Source: Colwellia sp. C2M11
GTDB lineage: Bacteria > Pseudomonadota > Gammaproteobacteria > Enterobacterales > Alteromonadaceae
DNA: 64,000 bases
Direction: 5' to 3'
Assembly: GCF_018860915.1 (NCBI RefSeq)
Contig: NZ_JAHKQD010000018.1
Coordinates: 96,299-160,298 of the forward strand
Below the pieces are notes generated by a model. It saw nothing but the letters and a program-made list of their open reading frames with translations, was not told the origin of the DNA and did no database searches. Below, piece after piece: positions 8,789 through 18,896 of this stretch (position 1 is its first letter; each line of letters opens with the position of its first letter). Both the position numbers and the translations under genes were made by a program.

Positions 8789-9943
8789 ATGAAACTAGCA
8801 AAATCGTTACAAAATATTCAACCTTCTTATATCCGTGAAATCTTAGCTGCTGCCAGTGCGCCAGGTGTTATATCTTTGGCTGGAGGCTTACCCGCAAATG
8901 ATAAATTTCCATTGGCACTAATGACAAATGCATTAGTTAATTTACCTAATAGAACTGAGTTGTTTCAATATGGTAATACGGCAGGTTATGCTCCATTATT
9001 GACATATTTAAAGGAACGTTATCAATTACCTCAATCACATGATGGAATTGTTTGTACGGGCTCACAGCAAGGGTTAGATCTTATCGCACGAGCATTTATT
9101 AATCCTGGCGACATCATAGTGATGGAAGCGCCGAGTTATTTAGGGGCTATTCAAGTATTTGGTTTGACTCAAGCTAACATTAAAAGTGTTTCACAAAGCT
9201 TTGACGGACCCGATTTAGACGAATTAGAAATTTGTTTCTCAACTAATGATGTTACTCTTTTTTATGCAGTACCTGACTTCCATAATCCAACGGGTGTATG
9301 TTGGTCCTTAGCTGTACGCCAAAAAGTTGCAGCGTTGTGTAATAAATATAAGGTGGCATTTATTGAAGATGTACCTTATAGAGAGCTTCGTTTTAAGGGA
9401 GAAGCTTTACCCTTAGTATCAAGCTTTTGTCCTGATAATTCATTGGTACTACGCTCATACTCGAAAATAGCAACACCAGGCATTAGATTAGGTTTGGTTA
9501 CTGGTCGAGCTGACTGGATTAATACTTTGAATATTGTTAAACAAGCATCTGACTTACACTCAAGTATTCCAATGCAAGCAGTATTACTAGACTTGTTACA
9601 ACATGATGGATTTGAACAACATTTAGAAGAGTTAAGACAACTTTATTATAGGCGTTACAAGGCATTATTTAAAAATATCTCATTGCATTTAGTGCCGCTT
9701 TGTCAGGTAAATGAAGTTGATGGAGGGATGTTTATATGGCTATCACTACCTAAATGTGATGTAGATGCTTTAGCTAAGTCGGCATTGGAGCATGGTGTAG
9801 CTGTAGTACCAAGCTCTGTATTTTATAATGATAGAACATGTGTGACTCCCGCTTTACGATTAAACTTTACTAACGCGAGTGAAGAAGAGCTAGCTTCAGC
9901 TGTTGAGCGGTTAGCTGAAGTGATCAAACAGCATTGTGATTAA
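8789..9943 (+). CDS. PLP-dependent aminotransferase, class I (2-aminoadipate transaminase-like)
   Basis: A 384-residue enzyme with the fold of the MocR/LysN-type aminotransferases but lacking a GntR domain: MKLAKSLQNIQPSYIREIL, SLAGGLPAND, YGNTAGYAPL, the GSQQGLDL motif, PDFHNPTG, and SYSKIATPGIRLG, where Lys binds PLP. It would transfer amino groups between an amino acid and a 2-oxo acid; substrate unknown. The stop codon lies only four bases from the left terminal repeat of a small mobile element, so that element sets the gene's 3' context. Confidence 0.87.
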   Translation: MKLAKSLQNIQPSYIREILAAASAPGVISLAGGLPANDKFPLALMTNALVNLPNRTELFQYGNTAGYAPLLTYLKERYQLPQSHDGIVCTGSQQGLDLIARAFINPGDIIVMEAPSYLGAIQVFGLTQANIKSVSQSFDGPDLDELEICFSTNDVTLFYAVPDFHNPTGVCWSLAVRQKVAALCNKYKVAFIEDVPYRELRFKGEALPLVSSFCPDNSLVLRSYSKIATPGIRLGLVTGRADWINTLNIVKQASDLHSSIPMQAVLLDLLQHDGFEQHLEELRQLYYRRYKALFKNISLHLVPLCQVNEVDGGMFIWLSLPKCDVDALAKSALEHGVAVVPSSVFYNDRTCVTPALRLNFTNASEEELASAVERLAEVIKQHCD

Positions 9944-9947
9944 CTCA

Positions 9948-10138
9948 CCTGAGCTCGGTTTAAGGTGTTTTTAATTCATTGAAATAAAGACTAATAAAAT
10001 TTAACTTATGCTCTAGCTTGATAGTTGTTTTTTCTTCAAGGAAAATTTCGCGTCAATAGCTAATCTATTACAAGTCAATTTAACGATGAAGCAAGTAAAA
10101 GTAGCTGTTAGAGAAGAATATATTAAGCCGAGCTCAGG
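9948..10138. mobile_element. MITE-like element, 191 bp, with 16-bp terminal inverted repeats
   Basis: The left end CCTGAGCTCGGTTTAA and the right end TTAAGCCGAGCTCAGG are inverted repeats matching at 15 of 16 positions. The element is flanked by near-identical 8-bp sequences, TTAACTCA (9940-9947) and TTAACTAA (10139-10146), as expected of a target duplication. It has no coding frame of note. A shorter relative lies at 48612-48658. The transposase family that moved it was not identified. Confidence 0.8.
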
Positions 10139-10216
10139 TTAACTAACGTTTTTCACTTTTTCATCATAAGTCCTAGCTATGTAAACTGATTTCAAAACAA
10201 GCTAAATTTTAGAATT

Positions 10217-10255
10217 AAAAAAGCCAGTTGTTAATAATAACAACTGGCTTTTTGC
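10217..10255 (-). terminator. Terminator downstream of rne
   Basis: AAGCCAGTTGTT / AACAACTGGCTT long perfect stem with an AATAAT-type loop, flanked by A and T runs; functional on either strand. Confidence 0.88.
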
Positions 10256-10272
10256 TTATAAGCTTTTAAAGC

Positions 10273-13200
10273 TTATAACGTTGGTTTTGTCGCTGGTGCA
10301 GAGCTTCTACTTGTTACATCGGCAGAAATTGCAGTACGTCCTGAAACTTTATGTGCTACACGGTCTTCATTAGCCATAAAGCTAGTTGGAATCTCGTGAA
10401 TAGTTGTTATCGTTTCAGTTTTTGTCATTGGTGAAGAAGCACGACCAGATAAGCGGTTAGCTTTTTTCACTTGTCTTGCTAATTTCTTGTCTTTATTTGG
10501 GGCTTTTTTGGTAACCTTAGCCTCAACTTTTTTCGATTTAACTTTAGTCTCTGCTTTTGGTGCTTCTTGCTCAGCTTCAACTTTATCAGTAGTTTCTACC
10601 TGCACATCATTACTATTATTAGTAACACCATTATCAGCAACCTTATCAGTTGTTTCATCTACTGAAACAGTGTCAACGATAACCTCATTGACGATAGGTT
10701 TTTGAGGTTGAACAGCCTTTTTAACTGGCTCTACTACCTCAGTTGAAGTATCAACAGGTTTTTCGCTATCGCTATCGCTATCGTTAGCTGTTGCTGCTTT
10801 AGTTGGTGCAGTTTCGTTGTTAACGCTTGATTCAACTTTAACCTCAGTTAATGGTAAATCTTGGTGTTTTTCTTCAGTAATAGCTGGTGTAGCATCAGAA
10901 ACAACCGGCTCAGCATTAGCAGGCTCAGAAATAACTGGCTCGGCAGTAGTCGATTCAGCAATAACAGGTTCAGAAGTAACTTCAGGCGTTGGTGCTTCAG
11001 TCTCAACTTTTTTAGCGGTATTACTTTCTTTTTTGACTGTAGCTTTTGGCTTTTCAGTTGTAGTAGCTTCACTAACAGTTTCTGCTGTTGCTTTTGCTAC
11101 AGGTGTTTCACCTTTCGGGTAACGCGCTTCAATTGCTTCATTATTTTCCGCTGGTGTATCGGTAGCTGGTGCATTTTCAGCCGAACCTTGTACTACTTCA
11201 TCCTCTGGTTTCTTGTCACGGCGTCTACGTTGACCATTAGAACGTAAGTGTCTTGGAGAACGTCTATTACGAGAACGCTCTTCATTGTTTCCTTTCGTTT
11301 CTTCTGTTGTTACCGGTGTCACTTGTTTATCAGTTTCAGCTGCTTTTTCAGTAGTAACCGTAGTGCTAACTGTTTCTGTAGTCGTATTTTTAGCTGGTTT
11401 TTTGGGTTTATTAACCGCTTCTTTTTGTTCAGGTATTGCAACTTGAGCTGAAGTCGTGGCTTGCTCTACCTTTGCCTTATTTACACGTACTTTTTTACGG
11501 TTAGTTCTGCGTTGACGGCGCTCAGCAACAACTTCTTCTTTTACTGGTTTATTTTTATCATGTTCAGGTTTTTTATTATGCGCTTTAGCTTTATTAGGTG
11601 TATTTTTCTTCGTATCATCGCGTTCATTACGTGCATTAGTAGACTTATCATTTACTTTTGCATTACGATTTTGGTTGCGATCATTAGTACGTTCATCATT
11701 ACGGTTGTTACCACGGTTACCATTACGGTTATTACCACGGCGTTGACCTTGACGATTACGTTGTTGATTATTGTTCTCAGGCTTAGGTTTACTTTCCGGT
11801 TTTTTCTCTTCTTTAACTACTTCTTCTGAGGTAAACAAACCTTTTAACCAAGTAAAAAAGCCTGTAGGTTTACTTTCAGAAATAGCCGCTTTATTCGATA
11901 CTGGTGCTTTCGCTGGTTCCGCAACAGGAGCAACATTAGGTGCTGTCATTCCTTGGCCCATCGCTTGAATTAATGGTTCATCACGTTTAACCGCTACTTT
12001 ATCAAACTTAGGCATTTTCGCTTCTTCAAGCTCTGCTTGTTTAATCGAAATGTCATAACTAGCTTCACTAACTGTTTCATCATTTTTAACACGTAAAACT
12101 TCATATTGTGGTGTATCCATATGAGGGTTAGGGATGATTAAAACACGTACGCCATGATGCTTTTCAATATGCATTACTGAACGGCGCTTTTCATTAAGTA
12201 AGTAAGTAGCAACAGGCACAGGTACTTGTGCTTGAACGTGTAGTGTATTTTCTTTAATGGCTTCTTCTTCCATTAAACGAAGTACAGACAAAGCAAGTGA
12301 TTCAACGCCACGCACTTGGCCAGTACCACTACAACGAGGACATACACCTTGGCTAGTTTCACCAATAGAAGGGCGCAAGCGTTGACGCGACATTTCTAAT
12401 AAACCAAAACGAGAAATTCGGCCTAATTGAATACGTGCTCTGTCTTGACGAACAGAGTCACGCATACGGTTTTCAACTTCACGTTGATGGCGAACAGGGG
12501 TCATATCGATAAAATCGATAACAACTAAACCACCTAAATCACGTAAACGTAATTGACGGGCTATTTCTTCTGCTGCTTCTAAGTTGGTATTAAATGCTGT
12601 TTCTTCGATATCGCTGCCTTTAGTTGCGCGAGCAGAGTTAATATCGATAGAAGTCATAGCTTCTGTTGGATCAATTACGATTGAACCACCTGAAGGTAAG
12701 CGTACTTCACGTTGAAATGCCGTTTCAATTTGCGTTTCAATTTGATAATGCGTGAATAGAGGAACATCACTGGTATAAAGCTTAATTTTACTCAAGAAAT
12801 CAGGGCGTACTATTTCAATATGCTTTTTAACACTTTCGAATGTTTTTGGGCGATCAATTAAAACTTCGCCAATGTCACGGCGTAAATAATCGCGAATAGC
12901 GCGTAAAATAAGGTTGGTTTCTTGATGAATTAAAAAAGGTGCTTTACGACTTTCAGCTGCATCACTGATTGCTTTCCAATGATGTAATAAAACGCTTAAA
13001 TCCCATTCTAATTCTTCATAAGCTTTACCAACACCGGCAGTACGAACAATAAGTCCCATGCCTTTAGGTAGGTCAAGTTTACTTAGTGAGGTTTTTAAAT
13101 CAGTACGTTCATCACCTTCAATACGACGTGAAATACCACCAGCACGAGGATTATTTGGCATTAATACTAAATAACTACCGGCTAAGCTGATAAAAGTAGT

Positions 13201-13548
13201 TAACGCAGCGCCTTTTTGACCACGTTCTTCTTTGTCGATTTGAACAATTACTTCTTGGCCTTCGTGTAATACATCTTTGATGCTTGGACGACCTTGGAAT
13301 GTATAACCTTTAGGGAAGTATTCACGCGCGATTTCTTTCATTGGTAAGAAACCATGGCGATCAGCACCATAGTCAACAAAAGCGGCTTCTAAAGAAGGTT
13401 CAATACGTGTGATTTTTGCTTTATAAATATTTGATTTTTTTTGTTCATGGCCAGGACTTTCGATATCTAAATCGTAAAGTTTTTGTCCATCAACGAGTGC
13501 TACACGCAATTCTTCCGATTGGGTAGCGTTTATTAACATACGTTTCAT
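10273..13548 (-). CDS. rne: Ribonuclease E
   Basis: A 1091-residue endoribonuclease central to mRNA turnover and rRNA/tRNA processing. It begins [20 protein letters not shown]; an S1 RNA-binding domain spans about 35-125; the catalytic DNase-I-like part carries VVIDFIDM; and CPRCSGTG near residues 404-407 is the zinc link for tetramer formation. The C-terminal half is disordered. FFTWLKGLF near 560 resembles the membrane-binding segment A. A basic block near 760-780 ([16 protein letters not shown]) resembles AR2 of the degradosome scaffold. SSPMTKTE near the end resembles the PNPase-binding site. It diverges from rluC as in E. coli. Confidence 0.97.
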   Translation of the reverse strand: MKRMLINATQSEELRVALVDGQKLYDLDIESPGHEQKKSNIYKAKITRIEPSLEAAFVDYGADRHGFLPMKEIAREYFPKGYTFQGRPSIKDVLHEGQEVIVQIDKEERGQKGAALTTFISLAGSYLVLMPNNPRAGGISRRIEGDERTDLKTSLSKLDLPKGMGLIVRTAGVGKAYEELEWDLSVLLHHWKAISDAAESRKAPFLIHQETNLILRAIRDYLRRDIGEVLIDRPKTFESVKKHIEIVRPDFLSKIKLYTSDVPLFTHYQIETQIETAFQREVRLPSGGSIVIDPTEAMTSIDINSARATKGSDIEETAFNTNLEAAEEIARQLRLRDLGGLVVIDFIDMTPVRHQREVENRMRDSVRQDRARIQLGRISRFGLLEMSRQRLRPSIGETSQGVCPRCSGTGQVRGVESLALSVLRLMEEEAIKENTLHVQAQVPVPVATYLLNEKRRSVMHIEKHHGVRVLIIPNPHMDTPQYEVLRVKNDETVSEASYDISIKQAELEEAKMPKFDKVAVKRDEPLIQAMGQGMTAPNVAPVAEPAKAPVSNKAAISESKPTGFFTWLKGLFTSEEVVKEEKKPESKPKPENNNQQRNRQGQRRGNNRNGNRGNNRNDERTNDRNQNRNAKVNDKSTNARNERDDTKKNTPNKAKAHNKKPEHDKNKPVKEEVVAERRQRRTNRKKVRVNKAKVEQATTSAQVAIPEQKEAVNKPKKPAKNTTTETVSTTVTTEKAAETDKQVTPVTTEETKGNNEERSRNRRSPRHLRSNGQRRRRDKKPEDEVVQGSAENAPATDTPAENNEAIEARYPKGETPVAKATAETVSEATTTEKPKATVKKESNTAKKVETEAPTPEVTSEPVIAESTTAEPVISEPANAEPVVSDATPAITEEKHQDLPLTEVKVESSVNNETAPTKAATANDSDSDSEKPVDTSTEVVEPVKKAVQPQKPIVNEVIVDTVSVDETTDKVADNGVTNNSNDVQVETTDKVEAEQEAPKAETKVKSKKVEAKVTKKAPNKDKKLARQVKKANRLSGRASSPMTKTETITTIHEIPTSFMANEDRVAHKVSGRTAISADVTSRSSAPATKPTL

Positions 13549-13554
13549 AGTTTG

Positions 13555-13576
13555 TGTGACTCAATTTTAAGTCACA
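13555..13576 (-). promoter_or_regulatory. Hairpin next to the rne start codon
   Basis: TGTGACT / AGTCACA perfect 7-bp stem with an 8-base loop ends six bases before the rne ATG, where the Shine-Dalgarno sequence would be; no strong one is seen. It could act in RNase E autoregulation, which is known in E. coli to work through the rne 5' leader. The link is inferred. Confidence 0.45.
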
Positions 13577-14276
13577 GCACACTAGTGCTTAGTACACAAA
13601 GTAGTGCAATCTGTAGTGATGTAACAGCATTTTGTCAACCTCACGGGTGTCAATCCTAACGTGTCATCAAACCACGATAAGCTGTTATAAATTTTGATTG
13701 TTTCTATTGGCTATGACCTGACTTATTCAAGTATCATAGCGTTCTTGTTTCTTTATGTGCTCAGCGAATGTGCTGTGCGCACTTATATTTGCAATTAAAT
13801 AATAAAAATTTGCTTAGTGATGTTTTACACTTCTTTGTTGCGCATTTAATTATTAAATTAAAACTTTTTTGCAAAATAAGTTAATTTAAATAAATTGCTT
13901 TATGGAGCTGGACTAGTATCTTTTAGTGATAAAACTGTTTATGTCATGATTAACAAGTTACACGCGTTAATTGTACAATAGGCCGTACTATTAATGTGTC
14001 AATTACCTTTTTATCGGTTATGCATACTAATGTGGCCGCAGTTTGCCTCTTACATCTCTCTGTAAAGCTTCAAATATAATACTTTTTTATTCACTGTGTA
14101 GGTAAGTTTTTATTTAGAAATTTACCCAGTAAATAACGTTGTTAAGTATTAACCTCGTCATTATCCCTTATAAAGTATGATAAGCCAATAAAAAAACAGA
14201 TTAAATGTCAAAATGCAGTAAAAAAAGTATGTTAAACTGCGTGTCATTAAGAATCTAAGTTAATTAAACGCAAGCC
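13577..14276. other. Long divergent control region between rne and rluC
   Basis: About 700 bp without a credible open frame or RNA gene. By analogy with E. coli it should hold the long rne 5' leader and the promoters of both genes; no individual promoter is called. Confidence 0.55.
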
Positions 14277-15287
14277 ATGTCACAAAAACCACTAGTACAA
14301 AAAGCAGAGATAAAAAAATCAAAGGGTGATGAAAATCAAGCTGACGATAAACCACAAGTACAATATATAACTATTGATGGTGAAGATGCCGGTCAGCGTA
14401 TTGATAATTTTTTATTAAGAACCTTAAAAGGTGTTCCTAAAAGTCATTTATATCGTTTAATGCGTAAAGGTGAAATACGTGTAAATAAAAAACGTATTAA
14501 ACCGGTTTATAAGTTATTGGTTGATGATGTTGTACGAATTGCGCCAATTCGTGTATCAGAAAAAGCAGATGCTGTATCTACAGGTCTAAGTATTGTTGCT
14601 AACCTTGAAAAACAAATATTATTTGAAGACGACCGATTAATTGTTATTAATAAACCGTCAGGAATGGCTGTTCATGGCGGTAGTGGTTTAAGTTTTGGCT
14701 TAATTGAAGCGCTTCGTTCTCTTCGCCCTGATGCTCGTATGTTAGAGTTAGTACATCGACTTGATAGAGATACGTCAGGTTGTTTGGTGGTTGCTAAAAA
14801 ACGTTCGGCATTACGTCACTTACATGAACAACTACGCAGTAAAAATGTTCAGAAATTTTATCATGCTTTGGTGAAAGGTCATTGGCCAACTAAATTAACC
14901 CGTGTTACTGAGGGATTAAGAAAGAATGATCTTAAATCCGGAGAGCGCGTAGTAATTACTGATAATATCAATGGTAAAGAGTCAGAAACACGATATAAAG
15001 TATTAGAACGTTATCGCGGTGCAACCTTAGTTCGTGCTTTTCCTGTAACCGGTAGAACCCATCAAATTCGTGTGCATTGTCAAGTGAGTGGTCATTCTAT
15101 CGCTATGGATGCAAAGTATGGTCATGAAGGTTTTGATGCTGAGATGAAAAGCAAAGGTTTAAAACGTTTGTTTTTACATGCCGCGAGCATTGAATTTACT
15201 CACCCAAAAACAGAAGAGCGTATAACAATAGAAGCGCCGCTTGAGCCAAGTTTGGAAAAATTACTGACTAAATTAGTTAGAGAATAA
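14277..15287 (+). CDS. rluC: 23S rRNA pseudouridine synthase RluC
   Basis: A 336-residue enzyme that in E. coli isomerises U955, U2504 and U2580 of 23S rRNA. An N-terminal S4 domain (QRIDNFLLRTLKGVPKSHLY, about 35-95) precedes the catalytic domain with HRLDRDTSG near residue 163, where Asp is catalytic, and GRTHQIRVH near 262. Position next to a divergent rne is conserved and supports RluC rather than RluA or RluD. The HAD phosphatase follows 25 bases downstream. Confidence 0.95.
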   Translation: MSQKPLVQKAEIKKSKGDENQADDKPQVQYITIDGEDAGQRIDNFLLRTLKGVPKSHLYRLMRKGEIRVNKKRIKPVYKLLVDDVVRIAPIRVSEKADAVSTGLSIVANLEKQILFEDDRLIVINKPSGMAVHGGSGLSFGLIEALRSLRPDARMLELVHRLDRDTSGCLVVAKKRSALRHLHEQLRSKNVQKFYHALVKGHWPTKLTRVTEGLRKNDLKSGERVVITDNINGKESETRYKVLERYRGATLVRAFPVTGRTHQIRVHCQVSGHSIAMDAKYGHEGFDAEMKSKGLKRLFLHAASIEFTHPKTEERITIEAPLEPSLEKLLTKLVRE

Positions 15288-15312
15288 CAAACAACTAAAT
15301 TAGAACGTATTT

Positions 15313-15960
15313 ATGAAAAATTATAAGTTAATTATTTTTGACTGGGATGGCACATTGATGAATTCGGTTGATCGTATTGTATCGTCAATGCAATCAGCCG
15401 CCGACACTGTTGGTTTAGTTACACCAACCAATAATGAAGTAAAAGACATTATTGGGTTAAGCTTGCCTGTAGTATTCGACCGGTTATTTACTGACATAAC
15501 AGCTGAACAAATAGAAGCCATGTCAGTACAGTACAAATATCAATACCTTGAAGTTAATACTACACCATCGCCTTTATTTAATGATGCGATGGAATTACTT
15601 GTTACTTTAAAACAGCACAATAAGTTACTAGCTGTTGCAACAGGAAAAGGTAGAGCAGGTTTAGCAAGCGTCTTAAGTTTGAGTAACACAACGAATCTGT
15701 TTCATACAACTCGTTGTGCTGATGAAATGCCATCAAAACCGGATCCTACAATGCTGCTTAGTATTTTATCTGAATTAGGTATATCTTCACATGAAGCGTT
15801 AATGATTGGTGATACAAGCTATGATTTAAAAATGGCAAAAAATGCAGGCATTGATAGTATTGGAGTAAGTTTTGGTGTTCATGATAAGCCAACACTTGAA
15901 AAGTATTCACCTAAAGTTATCGTTGACTCGTTAAGTGAGTTAAAGGCGTTGCTAGTCTAG
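15313..15960 (+). CDS. HAD-superfamily hydrolase (phosphoglycolate phosphatase-like)
   Basis: A 215-residue HAD-IA phosphatase: motif I FDWDGTLMNS (nucleophile Asp), motif II VATGKGR, motif III Lys in KPDP, motif IV GDTSYDLKMA. The substrate is unknown. It lies just after rluC, an association known in related Alteromonadales, and probably shares its transcript. Confidence 0.9.
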   Translation: MKNYKLIIFDWDGTLMNSVDRIVSSMQSAADTVGLVTPTNNEVKDIIGLSLPVVFDRLFTDITAEQIEAMSVQYKYQYLEVNTTPSPLFNDAMELLVTLKQHNKLLAVATGKGRAGLASVLSLSNTTNLFHTTRCADEMPSKPDPTMLLSILSELGISSHEALMIGDTSYDLKMAKNAGIDSIGVSFGVHDKPTLEKYSPKVIVDSLSELKALLV

Positions 15961-16027
15961 TTGTTGAGTTACTTGGTTATTTAAAATACGTTTAAATGAC
16001 AGCATCTGTAAAGTTCTCAAATACTAC

Positions 16028-16399
16028 TTATTGATTATCGCGCTGTTTATGCCAAACCAAGCATATCAATAGAGCAAATATACCACTGAGATACGTTGCG
16101 ATAATAGGAATGATTGTAAGCTGATATTCATGTTCATGATCTTCTGGATAAAAAGAATCTCCTGATAAGAACCAAGCTGCAATAGCGCCTACAATGAACC
16201 AAATAAGGGCAGCTTCTCTTTTGTAACTTGGTGCTGTTATATAACCACACATAACAACACAAAAAGCAGCAAAAGCACCTATTATAGGCTTTTTCCAAAC
16301 GCCGATAAGATCAGCAACAATACCAGCAGATATTGCAGAAATTAAAAATAAAGCGATAACCAGAATAATTGATAAAGCAAATCCTTTAATTTGGCTCAT
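16028..16399 (-). CDS. Small inner-membrane protein, four predicted helices
   Basis: A 123-residue protein of unknown function with four hydrophobic segments (about 7-30, 38-55, 64-80 and 94-115) and an acidic/histidine loop (PEDHEHEYQ) between the third and fourth. It follows the YceI gene by about 50 bases on the same strand and may be co-transcribed. No family recognised. Confidence 0.65.
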   Translation of the reverse strand: MSQIKGFALSIILVIALFLISAISAGIVADLIGVWKKPIIGAFAAFCVVMCGYITAPSYKREAALIWFIVGAIAAWFLSGDSFYPEDHEHEYQLTIIPIIATYLSGIFALLICLVWHKQRDNQ

Positions 16400-16450
16400 A
16401 TGTATCCTTATTATCGCTGTAAAATCGTGAAGAGATTTGTAGTTTTAAAT

Positions 16451-17029
16451 TTATTGCTGTTTAAATACTAAACTGAATGACACTGGAACAACAGGGCTGA
16501 TTGACGGAAGATTGGCAACTTCACGCAACTTTTCAATACCAGCGACTAAATTATACTTATTAGCATTAATAATGATTGGGCTTAATGAAAAGGCTAATAT
16601 GTCATTCTTAGCTAATTTAACTACTTGTATATCTGTTGTTATTTGTTGTGATACGCCATGTAAAGATAAATTGAAACTAATTGTACTTTGATATGACTCA
16701 CCAACAGTGAGCTCGCTGAATAACTTTGGATCTAAATTCGCGCTAATATTTGCGTTTGAAAATGAAGCAACGTCAAAAAGCATAGTTTTAACACGTTCAT
16801 TACGAATAGCAATATTGGTTTCAACACTACTTAAGTCAATAGCTAAAGATAATTCTCCTGTATCTTTGAGCGTACCATTAAGCTTTTTAAAGCTATTTAC
16901 CTCTCCTACTTTTGATGCTTTAGTTGAAACATAGTTAATGGTTGATTTATCATTCACTAGCTCCCATTGAGCTATCGCGTTTGAAGACAAGAGTAACGTA
17001 GATAGTAAAAATACATATTTTTTTAACAT
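16451..17029 (-). CDS. YceI-family periplasmic lipid-binding-type protein
   Basis: A 192-residue protein with a signal peptide (KKYVFLLSTLLLSSNAIAQ, cleavage after AIA) and a YceI lipocalin-like beta barrel: WELVNDKSTINYVSTK at the start, ETNIAIRNERVKTMLFD in the middle, VPVSFSLVF at the end. Related structures bind polyisoprenoid-type lipids. The ligand here is unknown. The RERD motif of many YceI proteins reads RNERV. Confidence 0.85.
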   Translation of the reverse strand: MLKKYVFLLSTLLLSSNAIAQWELVNDKSTINYVSTKASKVGEVNSFKKLNGTLKDTGELSLAIDLSSVETNIAIRNERVKTMLFDVASFSNANISANLDPKLFSELTVGESYQSTISFNLSLHGVSQQITTDIQVVKLAKNDILAFSLSPIIINANKYNLVAGIEKLREVANLPSISPVVPVSFSLVFKQQ

Positions 17030-17363
17030 TTTTATTCCTTTGGACTTTCAATACAATGACTTTTATTAGTCGATCTACTTATCCTATTAATAGGGTAAAT
17101 ATAATTGTTCACAATAAGCGACGAAAGAACAAATGCCAACTGTTTTCCTATATTAAAGGATTAACAGTCAAGGCGATTATGTGAAATCAAGAATATAATA
17201 ACAAAATCACTATTGAATAATAATTATTCAATAGTCTAAAGTCTAAAATAAATGTAATAGTAGAACAATAGTTCAGGTTATTTATTGTCTATAAAGAGTG
17301 ATATTGACCAGACGCTTACACAGCGTCCGGTTACGGCTTTTATTAAGCATTTGCTAGCGGTTG
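17030..17363. other. Intergenic region with a 12-bp palindrome
   Basis: Contains CCTATTAATAGG (17083-17094), a perfect palindrome about 54 bases before the YceI start, which could be an operator. Nothing else is recognised before maf. Confidence 0.4.
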
Positions 17364-17963
17364 TTAGCACGTTGGGTTTTGTTGCGCTAAGGTATCTAAG
17401 CCATGCTCTTTAAGTAAGCTAACTAATTTAATTAACGGTAAACCAATAAGCGTATTAGGATCATCACCTTCAAGTTTTTTGAATAAACAAATACCTAGAC
17501 CTTCACTTTTAAAACTACCTGCACAATTGTAAGGTTGTTCTGCTTTTAAATAGCTTTCTATTTCTGAGCGCGACAATTCATTAAAATGCACTATAAAAGG
17601 TTCAACTAATGAAGTACTAGTATTACTTGCACTATCATAGACACATAAACCAGTATAAAAGGTGACACTTTTATTACTAAACTTAGTCAGCTGCTTTATA
17701 CCATTTTCAAAGGTATGAGGTTTACCTAAAATTTCACCGTCACAAACTGCGACTTGATCTGAACCTATAATAAGTGCATTAGAAAATTCACTTGCTACGG
17801 CTTTTGCTTTTGCAATTGCTAAACGCTCAACTAACGCTTGAGGTGCTTCATTGGCTAAAGCTGTTTCATCCACATCAGGTTTAGCACATTCAAAAGCTAA
17901 GTTGAGTTTTTCTAAAATACTTTTACGAAAAGGGGAGGTAGAGCCTAAAACTAAGGTTTTCAT
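17364..17963 (-). CDS. yceF: Maf/YceF nucleotide pyrophosphatase
   Basis: A 199-residue Maf-like protein; E. coli YceF hydrolyses 7-methyl-GTP and is proposed to clear non-canonical nucleotides. It shows LGSTSPFRKSILEKL at the N-terminus, the D..E..P substrate region (PDVDETA), IGSDQVAV with the catalytic Asp, LGKP, and YNCAGSFKSEG. It is divergent from yceD, as is usual in this neighbourhood. Confidence 0.92.
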   Translation of the reverse strand: MKTLVLGSTSPFRKSILEKLNLAFECAKPDVDETALANEAPQALVERLAIAKAKAVASEFSNALIIGSDQVAVCDGEILGKPHTFENGIKQLTKFSNKSVTFYTGLCVYDSASNTSTSLVEPFIVHFNELSRSEIESYLKAEQPYNCAGSFKSEGLGICLFKKLEGDDPNTLIGLPLIKLVSLLKEHGLDTLAQQNPTC

Positions 17964-18120
17964 GAAGATCCTTAAAAATGTGGGAATTGATCAATTTTGA
18001 TGAACAATTAAACAATAATTATCATATTACTGTTATTATTGGGTCAATCTATCGTTTTTAAACAAAATAAGCTAATTTTCTTTTGACAGTTGCCTCTTGG
18101 AGCTTTATTATGCGCGACTT

Positions 18121-18633
18121 ATGCAGAATCTTAAGCTTCCGATTACAATTAGTCCATCCCGAAGTGCACAGCGCAGGCTTGTGTGTGAAGGTATATTTAA
18201 CGTGTCGGAAATGACTAGGCTTCTTGCTGTCAGCGAAATGCGCAGTGAGTATGCTCAAGTTAGTGTTAAGTTTGATGTGGATGAACGTGGTTTAACAGTA
18301 ATGTCAGGCACAGCATCGGCATTAGTTGCATTAACTTGTCAGCGGTGTAATGAGCTTTTTGATATGGAATTAAAAGTAGATTTTATTTTTAGTCCAGCAA
18401 AAAATGAAGAAGCAGCTGAAAATATTCCATCATATTATGATGTAATAGAATTAAATGAAGATGGTGAAGTAAACTTACGAGAGCTAGTGGAAGAAGAGTT
18501 TTTACTTTCTATTCCATTTATTCCAAGGCATAACATTGAAGACTGTTCAGCTGATGCTGATACGGTTTGGGGTGAATTGCCGGAAGAGCTTGAGAAGCCG
18601 AACCCATTTGACGTATTAAAACAATTTAAATAG
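18121..18633 (+). CDS. yceD: 23S rRNA accumulation protein YceD (DUF177)
   Basis: A 170-residue protein needed in E. coli for normal 23S rRNA levels. It aligns with YceD from MQNLKLPITISP, contains CQRCNELF (zinc-like Cys pair), and ends GELPEELEKPNPFDVLKQ, much like the E. coli protein. The ATG at 18121 is chosen by that alignment; the frame stays open upstream to a TTG at 18097. It precedes rpmF as in most proteobacteria. Confidence 0.92.
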   Translation: MQNLKLPITISPSRSAQRRLVCEGIFNVSEMTRLLAVSEMRSEYAQVSVKFDVDERGLTVMSGTASALVALTCQRCNELFDMELKVDFIFSPAKNEEAAENIPSYYDVIELNEDGEVNLRELVEEEFLLSIPFIPRHNIEDCSADADTVWGELPEELEKPNPFDVLKQFK

Positions 18634-18681
18634 TTAAACGCATTTAGCAATTTAACTAATAACCCGATTTAGGAGTAACTC

Positions 18682-18852
18682 ATGGCAGTTCAAAAAAGCA
18701 AAAAGTCTCGTTCAAGACGTGGCATGCGCCGTTCACATGATGCTTTAACAGCAGAGAATTTATCAGTAGATCCAGTATCAGGTGAAACACATCGTCGTCA
18801 CCATGTAACAGCTGATGGCTTTTACAAAGGCGTTAAAGTAATCGCTAACTAA
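18682..18852 (+). CDS. rpmF: 50S ribosomal protein L32
   Basis: A 56-residue protein, [20 protein letters not shown] at the start, with the typical [15 protein letters not shown] tail. AGGAG lies seven bases before the ATG. It is located between yceD and plsX, the conserved place. It lacks the zinc cysteines, as in other gammaproteobacteria. Confidence 0.97.
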   Translation: MAVQKSKKSRSRRGMRRSHDALTAENLSVDPVSGETHRRHHVTADGFYKGVKVIAN

Positions 18853-18896
18853 GCGAATTTACTTTAATACCCTATTTATAGCTAATTAATTTTCGC

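Noticed and set aside
10487..11968. A series of plus-strand open frames opposite the C-terminal half of rne
   Set aside because: They are low-complexity shadows of the repetitive RNase E scaffold codons, with no ribosome sites or known domains.
13577..14276. Hidden small gene or RNA in the long rne-rluC gap
   Set aside because: No open frame with a ribosome site and no terminator-bounded hairpin was seen; the region is better explained as promoters and leader.
18110..18214. Short frame starting at an ATG six bases after GGAG, overlapping the yceD start
   Set aside because: The 34-residue product has no features; the alignment of YceD fixes the real start at 18121.
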